Assembly (NCBI RefSeq): GCF_051622035.1
Contig: NC_135365.1
Span: 14,302,001 to 14,366,000, forward strand
Source of the DNA: Arctopsyche grandis
Lineage: Eukaryota; Arthropoda; Insecta; Trichoptera; Hydropsychidae
Direction: 5' to 3'
Length of the DNA stretch: 64,000 bases
Position 1 is the first letter of the stretch. Every line of letters begins with the position of its first letter. Positions 1-11,870 of the stretch are shown one piece after another. Both the position numbers and the translations under genes were made by a program. A model generated the notes under the pieces. That model had not been told where the DNA came from. It ran no database searches and was given only the letters and a program-made list of their open reading frames with translations.

Positions 1-1399
1 CGTATTCTGCTCGACACACCTGTGCAATTATATTACCCCCAAAACGATTATTTTCCCATAAAATATTCATATGAACTGCTTTGCGTGACTCTTCCTTACA
101 ACCCTCGCAAAGCGAACAATGAATCACTCTGAAAAATATGTATGTTTTATGTCTGTAACAAAAAATTCTATAATACCTCATACACATTGAATAATACATA
201 ATCTGAGGTTATTTGTATTTCTATAAAAAAAGTAACACATTTTCTTACAGTTAAAGTTTTCTTCGAATAGGGAAAAGGACTTAAAAAAAAGTTTCTTAGA
301 ACGTGTACGCACACTACATTTTCCCAACCGTGACTCCCCTGGATCGATACTCCCCGTTTCCACCCCGGTCTCCTTCCTCATCGGACATACATAGTAACAG
401 TCCTTGCTAAAGCATATTATAGTCACGCAACCCATACCTCATGACTCACACGTGAAAACCGCTCACTTTTCCAATGAAAAGAATAAAACATAACGCATAT
501 TCATCAGACCCGTGCGATAATTCTGCAACGACGCGTGATGCAAATAGTTTTAGCAGATGAAAGCCCGTGCAAATTTGGCCTTTGTGCGAAAAGACCACCA
601 TAAAAATATCAACGGTGCCGCCTGCTTTGCAAATCTACGAATTTTTATTATACTCTCGTATTGACATGCAAATGGTGCGTTTATTTCCGCCATTGTTTAT
701 CTCGGGGTTGTTTATTTTGCGTTGATTAGTTCTGTAGGTATGTATAATACATGCTAGGTACGTTCGGCAACCTTGTTTTGTCACATTGTCGTACAAACAC
801 ATACGGTTTGTTGAATATTTCCACTTCTATCTCCTATCCGACGCATTGATATGCAAATTGAAAGACGACGGCTCAACAATCTCTAACGCCGATATATACA
901 CGTAGATACGTCTCTTGTATAAAATTGAACATGTAAAAATATTCCGGAATTATGTACATATTCACCACATTTTTCTTTGCCCTCTATTATTTTGCTCTCT
1001 TGTTTGAATTTAACTTTTTGAATTTTTGCGGGTCGGTTCGCCCGTGGCAAATCGGCTTTCAATTAAACTTCGATTTGCATATTCTACGAGACCTTTGTGT
1101 GGCGGTAGCTTGAATTTAAATTAACGTTTCAAACTCTGGAAACCGTACAAATTGGGCAAAAGTCTAAGGTAAAGTTTTCATTTACTAATATCCATAGATA
1201 TATAAAAAAAAGTCGAATCCTTTCAAACAATCCTTATTGGAATTGAATTTCTGAAAATTAACGATGCTATTGATTGGTTCTGAGGTTTTCTCGTAACGAT
1301 CAAACGGTTAACTTTTTGCAAATAGAAAATATGACGTGGTTTCTTGTACAGATTGATTCAATATTACAACCTAACGAAATAAAGATTAAATCCTATTTT
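1..1399. other. AT-rich non-coding DNA, no gene seen
   Basis: I see no convincing exon, RNA gene or mobile element end here. The longest open frame (178-435, minus) has low-complexity codon use and no recognisable domain. The stretch could be intergenic DNA or an upstream intron of sky, whose N-terminal exons are not visible in the window. Confidence 0.5.
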
Positions 1400-1752
1400 A
1401 TGTACTACGCTAATAAAAATGTCTATACCCTTCAGGTATAAACACAGATTACCTAAACACAATCTGCTTTAGGTCATCGACTTTAGAGAGTCTTTAATTA
1501 ATATTATGTATTAGATGTATTATGAACATTTATAAGGATTGTAAATAGGTTTTTGAGCTCTTTTTCCTATTATGCTTTAGATTAACATTAGAATAATATA
1601 ATACTGTGATTACTAACCAAATTAAATTAAATTGTAAAATAGAAAATGATCAGTAGATCAGTAGCTATTAAAATAGATATAAGATGTATTGTGAACATAA
1701 TTTCGTAATAATAAAAAGCATTTAAAAATCAAAAAAATGTACTACGCTAATA
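1400..1752 (+). mobile_element. Retroposon (LINE/SINE 3' end type) with 16-bp target duplication
   Basis: A direct repeat, ATGTACTACGCTAATA, lies at 1400-1415 and again at 1737-1752. The bases between (1416-1736) end in an A-rich tail. From about 1550 to 1735 the sequence is nearly identical to 44261-44448, which is flanked by its own, different direct repeat. Long target duplications plus an A-rich 3' end are the signature of target-primed reverse transcription. No coding capacity is left, so it is either a SINE-like element or the truncated tail of a LINE. Confidence 0.8.
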
Positions 1753-1795
1753 GAGTACTCTTTTTCTCCCGTTAATCGCTTAATGCTGCGGTCTT

Positions 1796-2169
1796 CAAAG
1801 TGGGTTTTGTAGAACCCTTAGGTTTTGCAAAACCTTTGAAGCATTACTCAAATAGAAAATCATGAAAATATTATTAATAAAATTTTAAGTTTTAAACGAA
1901 ACGTGTATCTAAATTGACCTTATAGTAATACGGATTGGATTCAAAAAATACATAGCATACTTTTTTCGTACTTTTATGAATTAAATAAATCTAAATTCGA
2001 ACGGTAAGTATCAATATTTTCAAATACGAATAAAATAATCTTGAAGTACTAATTTATGATTATATGTACCTATAATAATTTTCTAGTTTTCTAAATATGT
2101 AGAGTTATCCTAAATTTGGACTGCTTGAAAAATATCAACCAAGTGATTACCGAGGGTTGCAAACCGCTG
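1796..2169. mobile_element. Possible hAT-type short TIR element
   Basis: The left end reads CTGCGGTCTTCAAAGTGGG. The reverse complement of the right end reads CAGCGGTTTGCAACCC, a hAT-like start. The flanking 8-mers GCTTAATG and GCCTCTTG agree at 5 of 8 positions, so the target duplication is decayed or absent. No transposase remnant was found. Confidence 0.35.
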
Positions 2170-2499
2170 GCCTCTTGTAATGTATACCATAAATATTTGT
2201 CTTTTTTTATATCAAAGATCTTACACACAGCTTCCGCAAGTGAGCCTATTCTGTGCTTATGTATTTATTTTTGAAATATTTCCTTACTTAAGATTAAGCT
2301 TTTCGTCGATTATGATCCACATTTTTCTGGGCAGTTCCACTGTTTATTGATGTATTTATAATACGGAATGTATTTTTTTCTTTCATATTTACCATGGTGC
2401 CATTACAGGTTTTCCCCATGACGTCCCCAAGAGGTGACAGGGTAGGTGGCCAATGTGTCGAGGAACCGTTTTAGCAATGAAATTTATTTATTAATATAT

Positions 2500-2790
2500 T
2501 ATACATATGTATGTATATGCCAGGAAAGCCTAATAGGTAAACCCCAATAAATTTCCTGGCCGATTTTAAACGATTACACATCATAGATACAGAGTGGGAA
2601 GCATTTTATTATATCAGAAAATTCGAGATGCTTATAAACTTGAATTTTCGAGAGATAAATCAGATAAATTGGCAAACTCTGATAGGAAACGATCGAGCTG
2701 GAGTCACATATCCAAGGTCTGGCCAGCAACACTGGGCCAGAGCTCGAAGACGCGACCCTCCCAGTTGTTTATATTAGTATTATGCCTGAA
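2500..2790 (-). mobile_element. SINE remnant, tail and body, inverted
   Basis: Read on the minus strand this carries the family body (stretches equivalent to ACTCTGATAGGAAACGATC seen from the plus side) and the CCAGGAA...TTCCTGG tail motif near 2520-2565. It matches the SINEs at 42507 and 56558. The tRNA-like head is not preserved. Confidence 0.65.
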
Positions 2791-4847
2791 TTGAATCTGA
2801 ATTTTAATCCATTTTAATATTATCATTATAGTAGTTCTGCATGGATACCGATCCTTTGGATGACCGTACACCTCATTCCATTATCCAGATTAAACAGCTA
2901 ACTCATTAATGAATTTTCAACTTGCAAATTCTTGTAGGTATATCAGACGTTATTAAAGTTGCTCGGAAAGATCTAAGGATCTAGTTAATTTCCTGTGTCT
3001 AAATGTCACATAATTTAGTTATTGTAAAAAAAATCATAAATATTTTATCACGCCTACAATCCAATCCAGACCCCACCCCAAACACGTCACAATATCAATT
3101 CCAACGGTTGACGTGCTCGAATTTAATAGATGCAATCTATCTGTCTACTTCACATGTTCGATGGAGCAAACGTGTTCAGAGTTCAAAGACAGTATGTATT
3201 CTGTTGACTTCATTATACATAAAGTCGTTTGAACCTCTATACTGCTTACTTCAAAATTAAGCATTGCGTCACTTCGAAAACTCGTTCTCTACCTAAATGC
3301 AAGGAATTTGGCTGGCATTTTTTTTCGTTCAATCCTCAATCCATAAATTGACTTTTGCATCTAAATTTACATATCCACTCGGATAAATTGTATCGTGTAA
3401 GAGCTTATATGTATGTTTATGTCGCATGGCTTAGTTAGCCAGACACATAGACGTGTGTGCAAAGCTATGTAGTTCTGGGTACGTCATACAATTGTCCGCC
3501 CCCACGGCCCTCATTATAAATAGCCGTTTGTGGTCGACAGTTTGTCTCTTCAGATTATATATGAATACTGTTGCTTAGTAATTAATGCAAACCACTTTTA
3601 ATTATCAAATAGCTCCACGATAGTTCAAAACTTAAGAATTAATTCTTTCATTTTTATAAATATTCAAAATCGATCATTCATTTTGTCTTAATCTTTCTTC
3701 AACATCAACATTTTTTCGCTATAAAATATAATATTATGTAAGTATATTCTTTGTATTCTTCGTATCGCTTCCAATCTTGTGCCTGAGGGTGGCACTTCAC
3801 TTGAACCCACCCTTGACACGAATCTGCCTCTGTCGTTCACAATGGGTTTCCAGAGAGGAAAAGCACTTTTTTAATGGAGAATCTATTTTTGGAGACTGGA
3901 ATGAAACGTAAAAAAAGGCAACACAACATTTAACACAACAGATGAGACTATTGTCAAGTTGGCGTTTATTTCACATTTACGTTAATGCAAATATGTATAG
4001 GCGATGAGAATTTTATTGCTAAAAACTCTTCGATTATTTGAAATTGCATTTGTATCACTAGAAAAGTTTGAATAAAAAATGACAATGGTACAAAGTCATA
4101 CTGAGTTACTATTTTAATATATTTAAGTGTTATGGTACAGAACGATCACTAATTTATCCACAATTTTTATAATACAGACTATGAAATGAAAATAATATCG
4201 AATCCGTTTTAAATAGATATGTTCTGCTATAAATACTTTACTACTTGAGCTTTGGATGATTTTAAAACATAACTCATTCGCTTCGTGGCACAATTTGCCA
4301 AATTTATCTGACGTACATCTATAATATTTTCTTATCATAAATACAAGAAAATGTAAAATATAAAAGTATTCGCACCCTACTTATCAATAGGCTTGCCATT
4401 GATAATATTTTTCTTTTTAAAGTACTCGTTTTATATGAACATTTTCATGTAATTGTGTGATATGGGGATGAGTATTTCTCCAGTAGCTTCTCATTGTCTT
4501 CTGGAATGTATAAAAAATAAAGAAATACATAGTAATATACACTTGACACTTTCTTCTTTTTCGGTGCGCTCCATTCTTCCGACAATTTCTCGAGACTTGT
4601 TTTCTTAACTTTTCGTGTACTTGATCAGTAGTTTGTATATTGTATACAAAAATGATTTATTATTATACATGTATGTAAAATCTTTTATATGCGAGACATG
4701 TTGTAATCATTGATAGATTTTTAAGCTATTAACACACCTTTAAAATATTTTAAAACGTTTTAAAATCAATTATTACCATCTTATCTAGTTAATCTCGTAT
4801 AATAAGTATTTCACTATGTAAAGCATTTTCGTGTGTTCATATACATA
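2791..4847. other. AT-rich non-coding DNA
   Basis: No exon or mobile element end was recognised. A TATAAATA at 3515-3522 in a locally GC-rich setting (3497-3540) resembles a core promoter, but no initiator sits at the usual distance (candidates fall at about 24 or 37 bp). Confidence 0.45.
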
Positions 4848-5393
4848 TGTTACAGTAAATGTTTATTTTCAGTTTTAATATATTCGAACTGGCGTTTTAG
4901 ATCATTCATATTCAAATACAATTCAATAGTAAATTATATCTCTACAAGCGCAAATACATGTTCAACAATGCCCATCACTTGTTATATAACAGTTGATCTT
5001 TGGCAGCTCTGATGTTTTTACGAATGCTTTAAAATTCAATACTACAATATTAGCTGGATATTAAGAATAAAGGTAATGAAAGCCGTATAACGATAACTCT
5101 AAGATTGTTCAAAACAAAAATGTGACTTTCCAACTCAATTTACTAGTCGAATAACGTTTTCACGAAAACTTAATACAGAGGTATTTTCAGTTGCAATGTA
5201 CTTTGACTAGTTGCGATATAATTCGCCATATGAACCAAGTTACGTGGGTTAGACGGAATATATTCCAACTAGTCAAATATATTTCAACTGAAAATACACT
5301 TCGACCATAACGCTAGTTGCCACCAGGTTAGATAGAATATATTCCAACTAGTCAAAATATATTACAACTAGAAGACACACTTCAACTGTAACA
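4848..5393. mobile_element. TIR element, family with TGTTACAG ends, copy 1
   Basis: The element starts TGTTACAG (4848) and ends CTGTAACA (5393), with TACATA on both outer flanks as a possible target duplication. Inside are repeated degenerate blocks of the type TTCAACTGAAAATACAC and TTCCAACTAGTCAAA. In inverted orientation it aligns over most of its length with 36794-37402. There is no coding capacity, so it is a non-autonomous DNA transposon. The superfamily is not determined. Confidence 0.75.
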
Positions 5394-5399
5394 TACATA

Positions 5400-5972
5400 T
5401 TAGGGGTACCGGAAAGAAATCCATTTTTTTTTGCAGATCAATTTTTTTTTTCATTTTTTCTTTTTTTTTGCACATTTTACTCCAAAATATAATCTCCTCT
5501 AATTTTCATGACTCTTAACCATCTTTTTGTCGATATTTCAATCCTTTTCTTGAAAAATCTTGCCAGTTTTGAATTAATAAATGTTAATAGTTGGTTTACC
5601 ACATCACTCACGCTGTTGAATTTTTTTCTTCTTAATGTGGCCTCCATGGAACTAAACAGGTAATAGTAAGAAGGAGCGAGGTTTGGTAAATAAAAAACCA
5701 TTAATAACCATATTATGGTTTGAGGTATAAAAAGGATAGCGTTTTTCCCTGAAAAATGAAAAAAAAACCACGTGTTTCATCACTCTTCTTTTTCGTGCGT
5801 GCAGGACAAAAACCATTGTTTGTTTTTCCGATCCTTTAAAATGTTCCTATATTCTCTGTGATAGTTCTGTGGTAATTTATAAGTTTCTGTGATAGTTCTA
5901 TAATTCGATAATTTTTTGTGGTTATTAAAAACATAGATAGAGTAAAAATGGATTTCTTTCCGGTACCCCTAA
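5400..5972 (-). mobile_element. mariner deletion derivative with intact TIRs and TA duplication
   Basis: Perfect terminal inverted repeats of about 29 bp begin TTAGGGGTACCGGAAAGAAA at both ends and are flanked by TA dinucleotides (5398-5399 and 5973-5974). This is the tc1/mariner target signature. A minus-strand frame at 5477-5701 (74 codons) resembles the C-terminal part of a mariner transposase: a decayed version of the D,D34D box context (LPNLAPSYYYLFSSME, then KKFNS). A full mariner is about 1.3 kb with a 340-350-aa transposase, so this 573-bp copy has lost more than half. It sits 6 bp beyond the end of the neighbouring TIR element. Confidence 0.9.
5477..5701 (-). pseudogene. mariner transposase, C-terminal remnant
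   Basis: This 74-codon frame inside the mariner element retains the segment around the third catalytic acidic residue of mariner transposases. The usual DLAPSDYHLF-type box reads NLAPSYYYLF here, so the catalytic aspartate position appears substituted. The N-terminal DNA-binding region and first catalytic residues are missing. It is non-functional. Confidence 0.8.
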
Positions 5973-6380
5973 TATATACCACCTCGACGACGAAATGCAC
6001 CGAAAACGTTGGAAAAACGAGGCTTGAAAAATTTCAAGTTGGTGAAACGAGGTAGACCCCTTATTTTTATATCAAGCCCTATTCAGGCATCAGACAATAA
6101 ATAAATAAAATATTTTGCCTTCGTCGCCCCTCCTTGTTACGCCACTGCATAGTAATGTACACTTTGCATCTTCTTTTTATAGCAAGCCCTATTCAGGCGT
6201 TAGCATCCTCCCAATTTCGGACAATCTGTTAGAATCCTTTCCGACTACACACGAAACCTTCTAAATTAGATAAAATCTGATAGGAAACAGCCGCTGTACA
6301 TTTACACCATGATTTCAACCAAAAGTCTTTCAGTTTGTGATAAAACACTTTTAAGTAAATCGATAAACCATTTCCATACA

Positions 6381-6474
6381 CAATGATAAACTAATATTTA
6401 AAACGTTATTGCTGACTATAGAAAGAACAATGATAAACTAATATTTAAAACGTTCTTGCTGACTATAGAAAGAA
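6381..6474. repeat. 47-bp tandem duplication
   Basis: Two head-to-tail copies (6381-6427 and 6428-6474) beginning CAATGATAAACTAATATTT differ by one base (GTTATTG versus GTTCTTG). This indicates a recent local duplication with no coding content. Confidence 0.9.
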
Positions 6475-7480
6475 CAACCACACTTCACTCTTTTTGTCTG
6501 ACCTTTTCAACTGAACTTTTTTGAAACTTTCTTTTTAAGACTAGCCATATTGTTCAGACATCTTAACAATTTACAAAATGTACAAGTTTTGCACTTGGCC
6601 CTATGTCTGTATCTACATATATACATTACTTCTATACATACTCCACTTAAAACTGAAGAACATTTTTCATCGGCAACTCCTTTACATTTTATTCCAATTA
6701 ACTTGGCGCGCTCATCCTGATTAATAATCCTACCAAAATTACATCAATCCCTCTGCCATTGACGACAGTGACCGACGGCTACACTAAATTTTCACATACC
6801 CTGACCTTCTCGATTGACGGCCACTGTGACACTAATTTGTCAGCGCATTTTCCGGACGATATTTTTACATGACCCGCGCCATGTGAGTCTGCCAAAATTT
6901 ACGTGAATCGGTTATCGCACGCCACACTTACGTAATTATCTCGCACGCGTATTACTGTTTGTTTAGTTAAGAATAAATAACAAAAAAAAAACTAGCATCA
7001 TTTTCTCACCGGAGGGACGCTGCATCAATTAGCGTCCATAAAAAAGTCGTTATGCGCGACATTTTATACGAGCTGAAGCGCGTGATCCAATTCGCCCATA
7101 CACCCACCGACAATTCTTCATTAAAACACACTTAACTTTAACCGCTTAATAGACTAGGCCGGCCTCTGTCGTTTTCCCAGCATAAAGAAAACCAAATTAG
7201 AGTCTCCCACAATGACTTTGATTTTCAAATGGGGTGTAATTTTCGCTGATCCGTTGACAAAGTAAGCCCTGTTCAGCCCCTTTGATTTAGTGGGGGAGCG
7301 GGGCTTCGCGGTTAAATGTACGTAAATACATACATATATGTGTATTTTGAAAAGGGGACAATAAATAAATTGCACAGCTTCTAAAAGGCTTTAGTCTAAA
7401 GATTAAAAAAATATTCTGAAAATTTACAATCAATTTTCTAGATCGGGATATTTTTTACTTTTTTGGTGTTCTCTCTCCAA
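6475..7480. other. Non-coding DNA with repeat-like fragments
   Basis: The segment is more GC-rich than its surroundings and contains phrases that recur nearby (AAGCCCTATTCAGGC at about 6074 and 6183; a related AAGCCCTGTTCAG at about 7265), so old transposon debris is likely. No exon or defined element end was identified. Confidence 0.35.
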
Positions 7481-7481
7481 G

Positions 7482-8370
7482 TTGAAAATTGAAAGATCGC
7501 ATCATCTGAGTGTCTTCTTCTTTTTCGCTTGCTCAATGCTGAGCGTCGTGGTCATTGGTGTCATCTTGGATTTGATTGACGATCCACCTCCACTCCTCTC
7601 GGTTCTGTGCCAAGTTAAGGCAGCGTTAAGGGACGATCCCGCCAGTTCCTTGATTTGGTCAGACCATTTCTTGGGAGAGCGTCCTTTTACTCGCCTTGCT
7701 TCCAACGTTCCGGTGACTACCAGCCTCTCCAGACTCCACATTATTCCTGGCCAAAGTATGAAAAAATCATTTTCCTATATAATGTGGAGTCTCTTTGAAA
7801 CTGCTAGCTCTTTGAGGACAGAGATGTTCTTGCGTTTTGTGGTTCATGGTATGCACAGCATCCGTCTCCAGCACCATATTTCGAATGCATCTAGAATGTC
7901 CCTTTCTCTCTTTTTCAGGGTCCATGTCTCGACTCCAACGGGGAACACCAGAAATTGTACCAAACGGATTTTCGTTATTTTCACAATAGAGCGGTTTTTC
8001 CATATTTTTATTACCAGACTGACCATCGCCGTTTTCACCATTCCTACTCTTCTGCGGATTTACGATTGGCATCCTCCTTCCTTTGAGATCAAGGTACCTA
8101 GGTAAATAAAGTTGTCGACTTCCTCATAGTCTTTTAGAGCGTTGGACTTTATGAGAGTCTCAAATCTTTCAACGAATAGGAATTTGTTTATCTCTAAAAC
8201 CAGGTGTCTCTTTATCTCTATTCTACGAAGTAGTTCAGCTACTTCATCCTCATTGTTGGCCATTAACGTCGTGTCGTCTGCGAATCTTATATTAGAAATC
8301 TTTCTGTCGCATTTTGTTATTCCATCTTCCCATCCGTCGAGTACTCTTCTCATTATGTATAATATTATCT
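7482..8370 (-). pseudogene. RTE-type LINE reverse transcriptase, 3' fragment, frameshifted
   Basis: Minus-strand frames in series (8060-8353, 7767-8072, 7502-7741) together give the palm motif FADDTTLMA, then a YLGTLIS motif, then a C-terminal region typical of RTE/BovB-like endonuclease-reverse transcriptase proteins. Frames shift at least twice and the 5' part (endonuclease and fingers) is absent, as expected for a 5'-truncated dead LINE. The extreme 3' end (about 7510-7570) matches, in inverted orientation, the fragment at 59225-59340, so both belong to one family, distinct from the intact LINE at 47-50 kb. Confidence 0.85.
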
Positions 8371-8372
8371 GA

Positions 8373-10640
8373 ATGTAAAGGACTCCATAATTTAGCTAAA
8401 TTCACTTATTAATGCAATTTTGTTTCTGATTTCATATTCCATCAAAACATATGTATGTATTGGTAACAAGGCCTATCACACGGTAAAGAAAATTACTCGA
8501 AGTACCAAATCAGACGTCATTTACCATATTCTACAAATTACTGTTTAGTTTGGTGTGCAATCCTCAAATTCTTCAACGTTCCCGGCCATCTCTAGTACAT
8601 TAGTTGCCGTAGTTTGTTGTCTTCTCCTGTGGCACGTATTTGATGACTTTGTCATTTCTGCAAGGGCCTCAAATTCCTCAACCAAATATCTGCTTGCTTG
8701 GATTTGTTAAATCTAAAATATGCTAAAAGGATTTTTTAATGTGAGATCGTACATGTGTTCTAAGATTGTATTTGTTTTTGTATCCATATTTATTATTGTA
8801 TCATTTTCTTTTACTTAGCCATAGTGATGACTTGGAGCAATTATGTAATGCCACTGTGGCAAAATTGATAGTAAGATAAAAATAAGATTTCCAATCTAGG
8901 TAATGGCAACTGCTTCGATATTTAATTTATATCTTCAGTGGATTATAAAATAAATGGATAAATAAATATGGAAGATAAATAGCCATGGAAGCTCTAAATA
9001 ACTTTTTTTAAAAACAATTAAGGGAACGTAAAAAAATTACAAATTTCTGAAAAAACCGCTTCCGCCATATATGTAAATGAGCGTTGCGCGCTTTGTATGG
9101 GAGTTTCTGGCAAAACATCGACTTTTAGTCAAAACTAATGATAATCGATCCAATTAAACTGTAATAGACGATTATTAAGCATTTTTTTTTTAAATAGTAT
9201 TTAAGTTAAGCATTTTTTTAAATACTATTAAAAAGTTTTTTGTCGAAAATTTTTATTCCATTTCGTTACGGCCTAACGTATGTGCATATGTATTTGTTTT
9301 AAAGAAAAACTCAAATTTTTGATTTTTTTAATATCAAATTCAATCAAAAAACATCACTCTTCAATATACCCTTTTAAAATTCTGCGCCCAAATTGAACCC
9401 TTTCCGGAATTAAAACATACGAAATATGGTCCCGGTCGAAAATTGAAGCCGACAAGGGATATTTTTGACAGAATATATTTTAAACGAGACTTGATTAAAT
9501 TTCGCCGTCGGTACTGCGAATATTTCGCTCGTAAGCCGAGAACAATATAATTTGTTTTGTATGCGTACTTATAGATACACGATTTACGATGATGTTTTGA
9601 ATTGGCCATTACTGAAGAAAGTGTTACTAGGTTCGTATGCCAAATTATTCCAAGTATTGTTATTGTATATAGACTGTCGTCACGTTCTGGTTCAGTGGAG
9701 AGCGTTTAGAAATTCAAGAATACATAATACATACATATATACTTACATTTAAGATCTTTTTCTATCAAACAAAGATGACGGGAACGATTTAAGAGATAAA
9801 ATAAAACACCTATTTGGCAATGCCATTTTTTTTCTTTTACGGAAACCACTTAATAACTACATATGTTAGATAGAATCGACATGTACACTACTGTGATAAA
9901 TGTGTATGTATGTAATTGCTTTCTTTCAGATAAATATTTGAAAGCTTATGCATGTAGTTCTTTTCTGATTGCTTACTACTATAAAAAAAAAACAGAATAC
10001 CGTCGTAAATTTTCTGATATATCCTATCTTCACGATCACTTCAAATTAATATATTGTTTTCTTTTTCTGTTACTTTTACGACATTCGGAGATGAAAGTTG
10101 CCGCCATTTTGCCAAAAAGTTTATATTGCGGCTAGCGAAACTTTTGAATGAAGATTTTATCCGCGAGACAGGGCTGCTGTTTCCCAAATTTAATTAGATT
10201 TTATTCGCGCCATCGTCGTCTAAACGAAATAACAATTTTCAGAAGCGATTTTATCGTATAAATATACGTGCGTGTGTTCGTTAATAGGATAAACCTATTA
10301 CGTTCTTCAGTGAAGCTTTTTCCCCTATTTAATTAAAAGGTTTCATATTATTAATTCAAGTACTTTTTTTGTCAAGACGCTTATGTATGTATGCTTTGCC
10401 TACGTGAAAACAATCTTAATATAATACTTCGGTTTTTATGTATTTATTATATCCAGATTTATTCGAAGCCGCTTTTACCTAAAAGTGATTTCAATGCTTT
10501 TGAAGTTCAACCTACCTACTTGATCCGATTCGAGCAGTACAATTTCTTGCCAATCTCGAGATAAAAACATACATACATATCATTCATGAGTTTTATAACA
10601 CATATAATTATAAATTCGCGCCAAAATAGACATCAGCGTA
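8373..10640. other. AT-rich non-coding DNA
   Basis: No coding exon or mobile element terminus was recognised. The open frames at 9361-9609, 9552-9752 and 9863-10135 have no recognisable domain and overlap each other on both strands, as chance frames do. Confidence 0.45.
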
Positions 10641-10721
10641 TAAACGAGCCGTATACAACAATCAATAGGGTCTCGCGACCCATCGATCAATGATCTCTCT
10701 GTGCGGAGAGTATCCGATGGG

Positions 10722-10757
10722 TATAAATACTAAGCGGTTTTGGTATGTGCTTCAGTC
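10722..10757 (+). promoter_or_regulatory. Core promoter: TATA box and initiator
   Basis: TATAAATA at 10722-10729 is followed by an arthropod-type initiator TCAGTC (10752-10757), with the initiator A at 10754. TATA is thus at -32, the spacing of a functional insect core promoter. The flanks (about 10640-10830) are clearly more GC-rich than the neighbourhood, and no ATG occurs for about 100 bp after the presumed start, as in a 5' untranslated leader. It points right, toward sky, and could drive a non-coding first exon of a sky isoform or an unseen transcript. Confidence 0.55.
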
Positions 10758-11220
10758 GGAGCTGGCAGGCCGACGGATCAAGAATAATTAACTACCACTA
10801 CTGCTGCGTCTTTCACTTCGATCTCGGAAACCCTTCTACACGTCCACGTTAGAATATGTTTAACCCAATACGTGAATTGCTCATTTCATTAAAAGGCCAA
10901 AAAATGTCCAACTCGTGTACAGCGTAAGCTCATTATTGCATATTTTACATATGAAATTGGCAGATACTTTTGATAAATTCACGAAAAAAGCAATATGCTT
11001 GCACCGCTCTTCTTTTTTTATTTTATATTTACATGAATTAAACAATTCACAAATTGGGTGTAACACAAATAGAGGTCCCAAATCTGTGCATCCGAATATT
11101 TTTTATACGATTTTATTTTTCGACCTATAGCACGTTTGATTATATTCAATGTACCGGATTAAGTCTTTTAAAATTTGAATAATATTTTAACCTTTCTAAA
11201 ACTTTATTTACATAATTTAA

Positions 11221-11278
11221 GTTATTTGATAATTGATATTCGAATATTTGCTATTTGATAATTGATATTCGAATATTT
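11221..11278. repeat. 29-bp tandem duplication
   Basis: Two adjacent copies of TATTTGATAATTGATATTCG plus its continuation, differing at one position. This is a local duplication in AT-rich DNA. Confidence 0.85.
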
Positions 11279-11774
11279 GGTGGCTTCAGTCACAACCAAG
11301 TGGATTGCTATCCCGACAAAGCCGCGCGCTGTACAATGCTTAAGTAAATTCCTCTTATATTCATATCCAAAAGAAATTAAAACACACTCATAATTAGACA
11401 TTGGAGTCTTGGAGTGGTTTTTTCAGGAGCCTAATTGTGCTTCACTTTTTGTGCAAAATTATAAAATAATTAGATAAATTAAATTGCGTCTTGAAGAAAA
11501 ATTCTGGATTTAATACCATTACAAAAATTTGCTCTAAAACTGAAAATATAAATACGATATGATATTATTTTAAATATTAATTATAAATACCATACGACTA
11601 TTTCGAATATTCACTAACAACCTCGGTCGAACTTTTTTTATTTTATTTTGCACGGCATTTTTATGCGCGAGTTTGTTGGCGTGGCATTGCTGTGCGCGGC
11701 TTTGTCGGGCCACTAGTGGATTATTAAACTCTGGCATGCCTAGTCTGCACCGTCACGATCCTTCCCAAAACTCA

Positions 11775-11870
11775 CCCCCTAGTGTTTTCGGTGATATTTT
11801 ATCGTTGTATTGACATACGTTTGATAGCGATCGATAACGATGATTCTCATATTTGAAGAAATGTTCTTAC
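11775..11870. repeat. Dispersed repeat shared with 58735-58830
   Basis: Blocks GTTTTCGGTGATAT, GATCGATAACG and CATATTTGAAGA occur in the same order and spacing here and at 58735-58830, in the same orientation. The surrounding 11640-11760 is GC-rich. The family ends were not found, so the class is unknown. Confidence 0.55.

Noticed and set aside
3515..3522. TATAAATA core promoter
   Set aside because: No initiator at the proper distance (candidates at 24 or 37 bp) and no transcript unit follows; mentioned only within the region entry.
7482..8105. 207-codon plus-strand open frame
   Set aside because: Antisense to the RTE reverse-transcriptase remnant; the minus strand carries the FADD motif.
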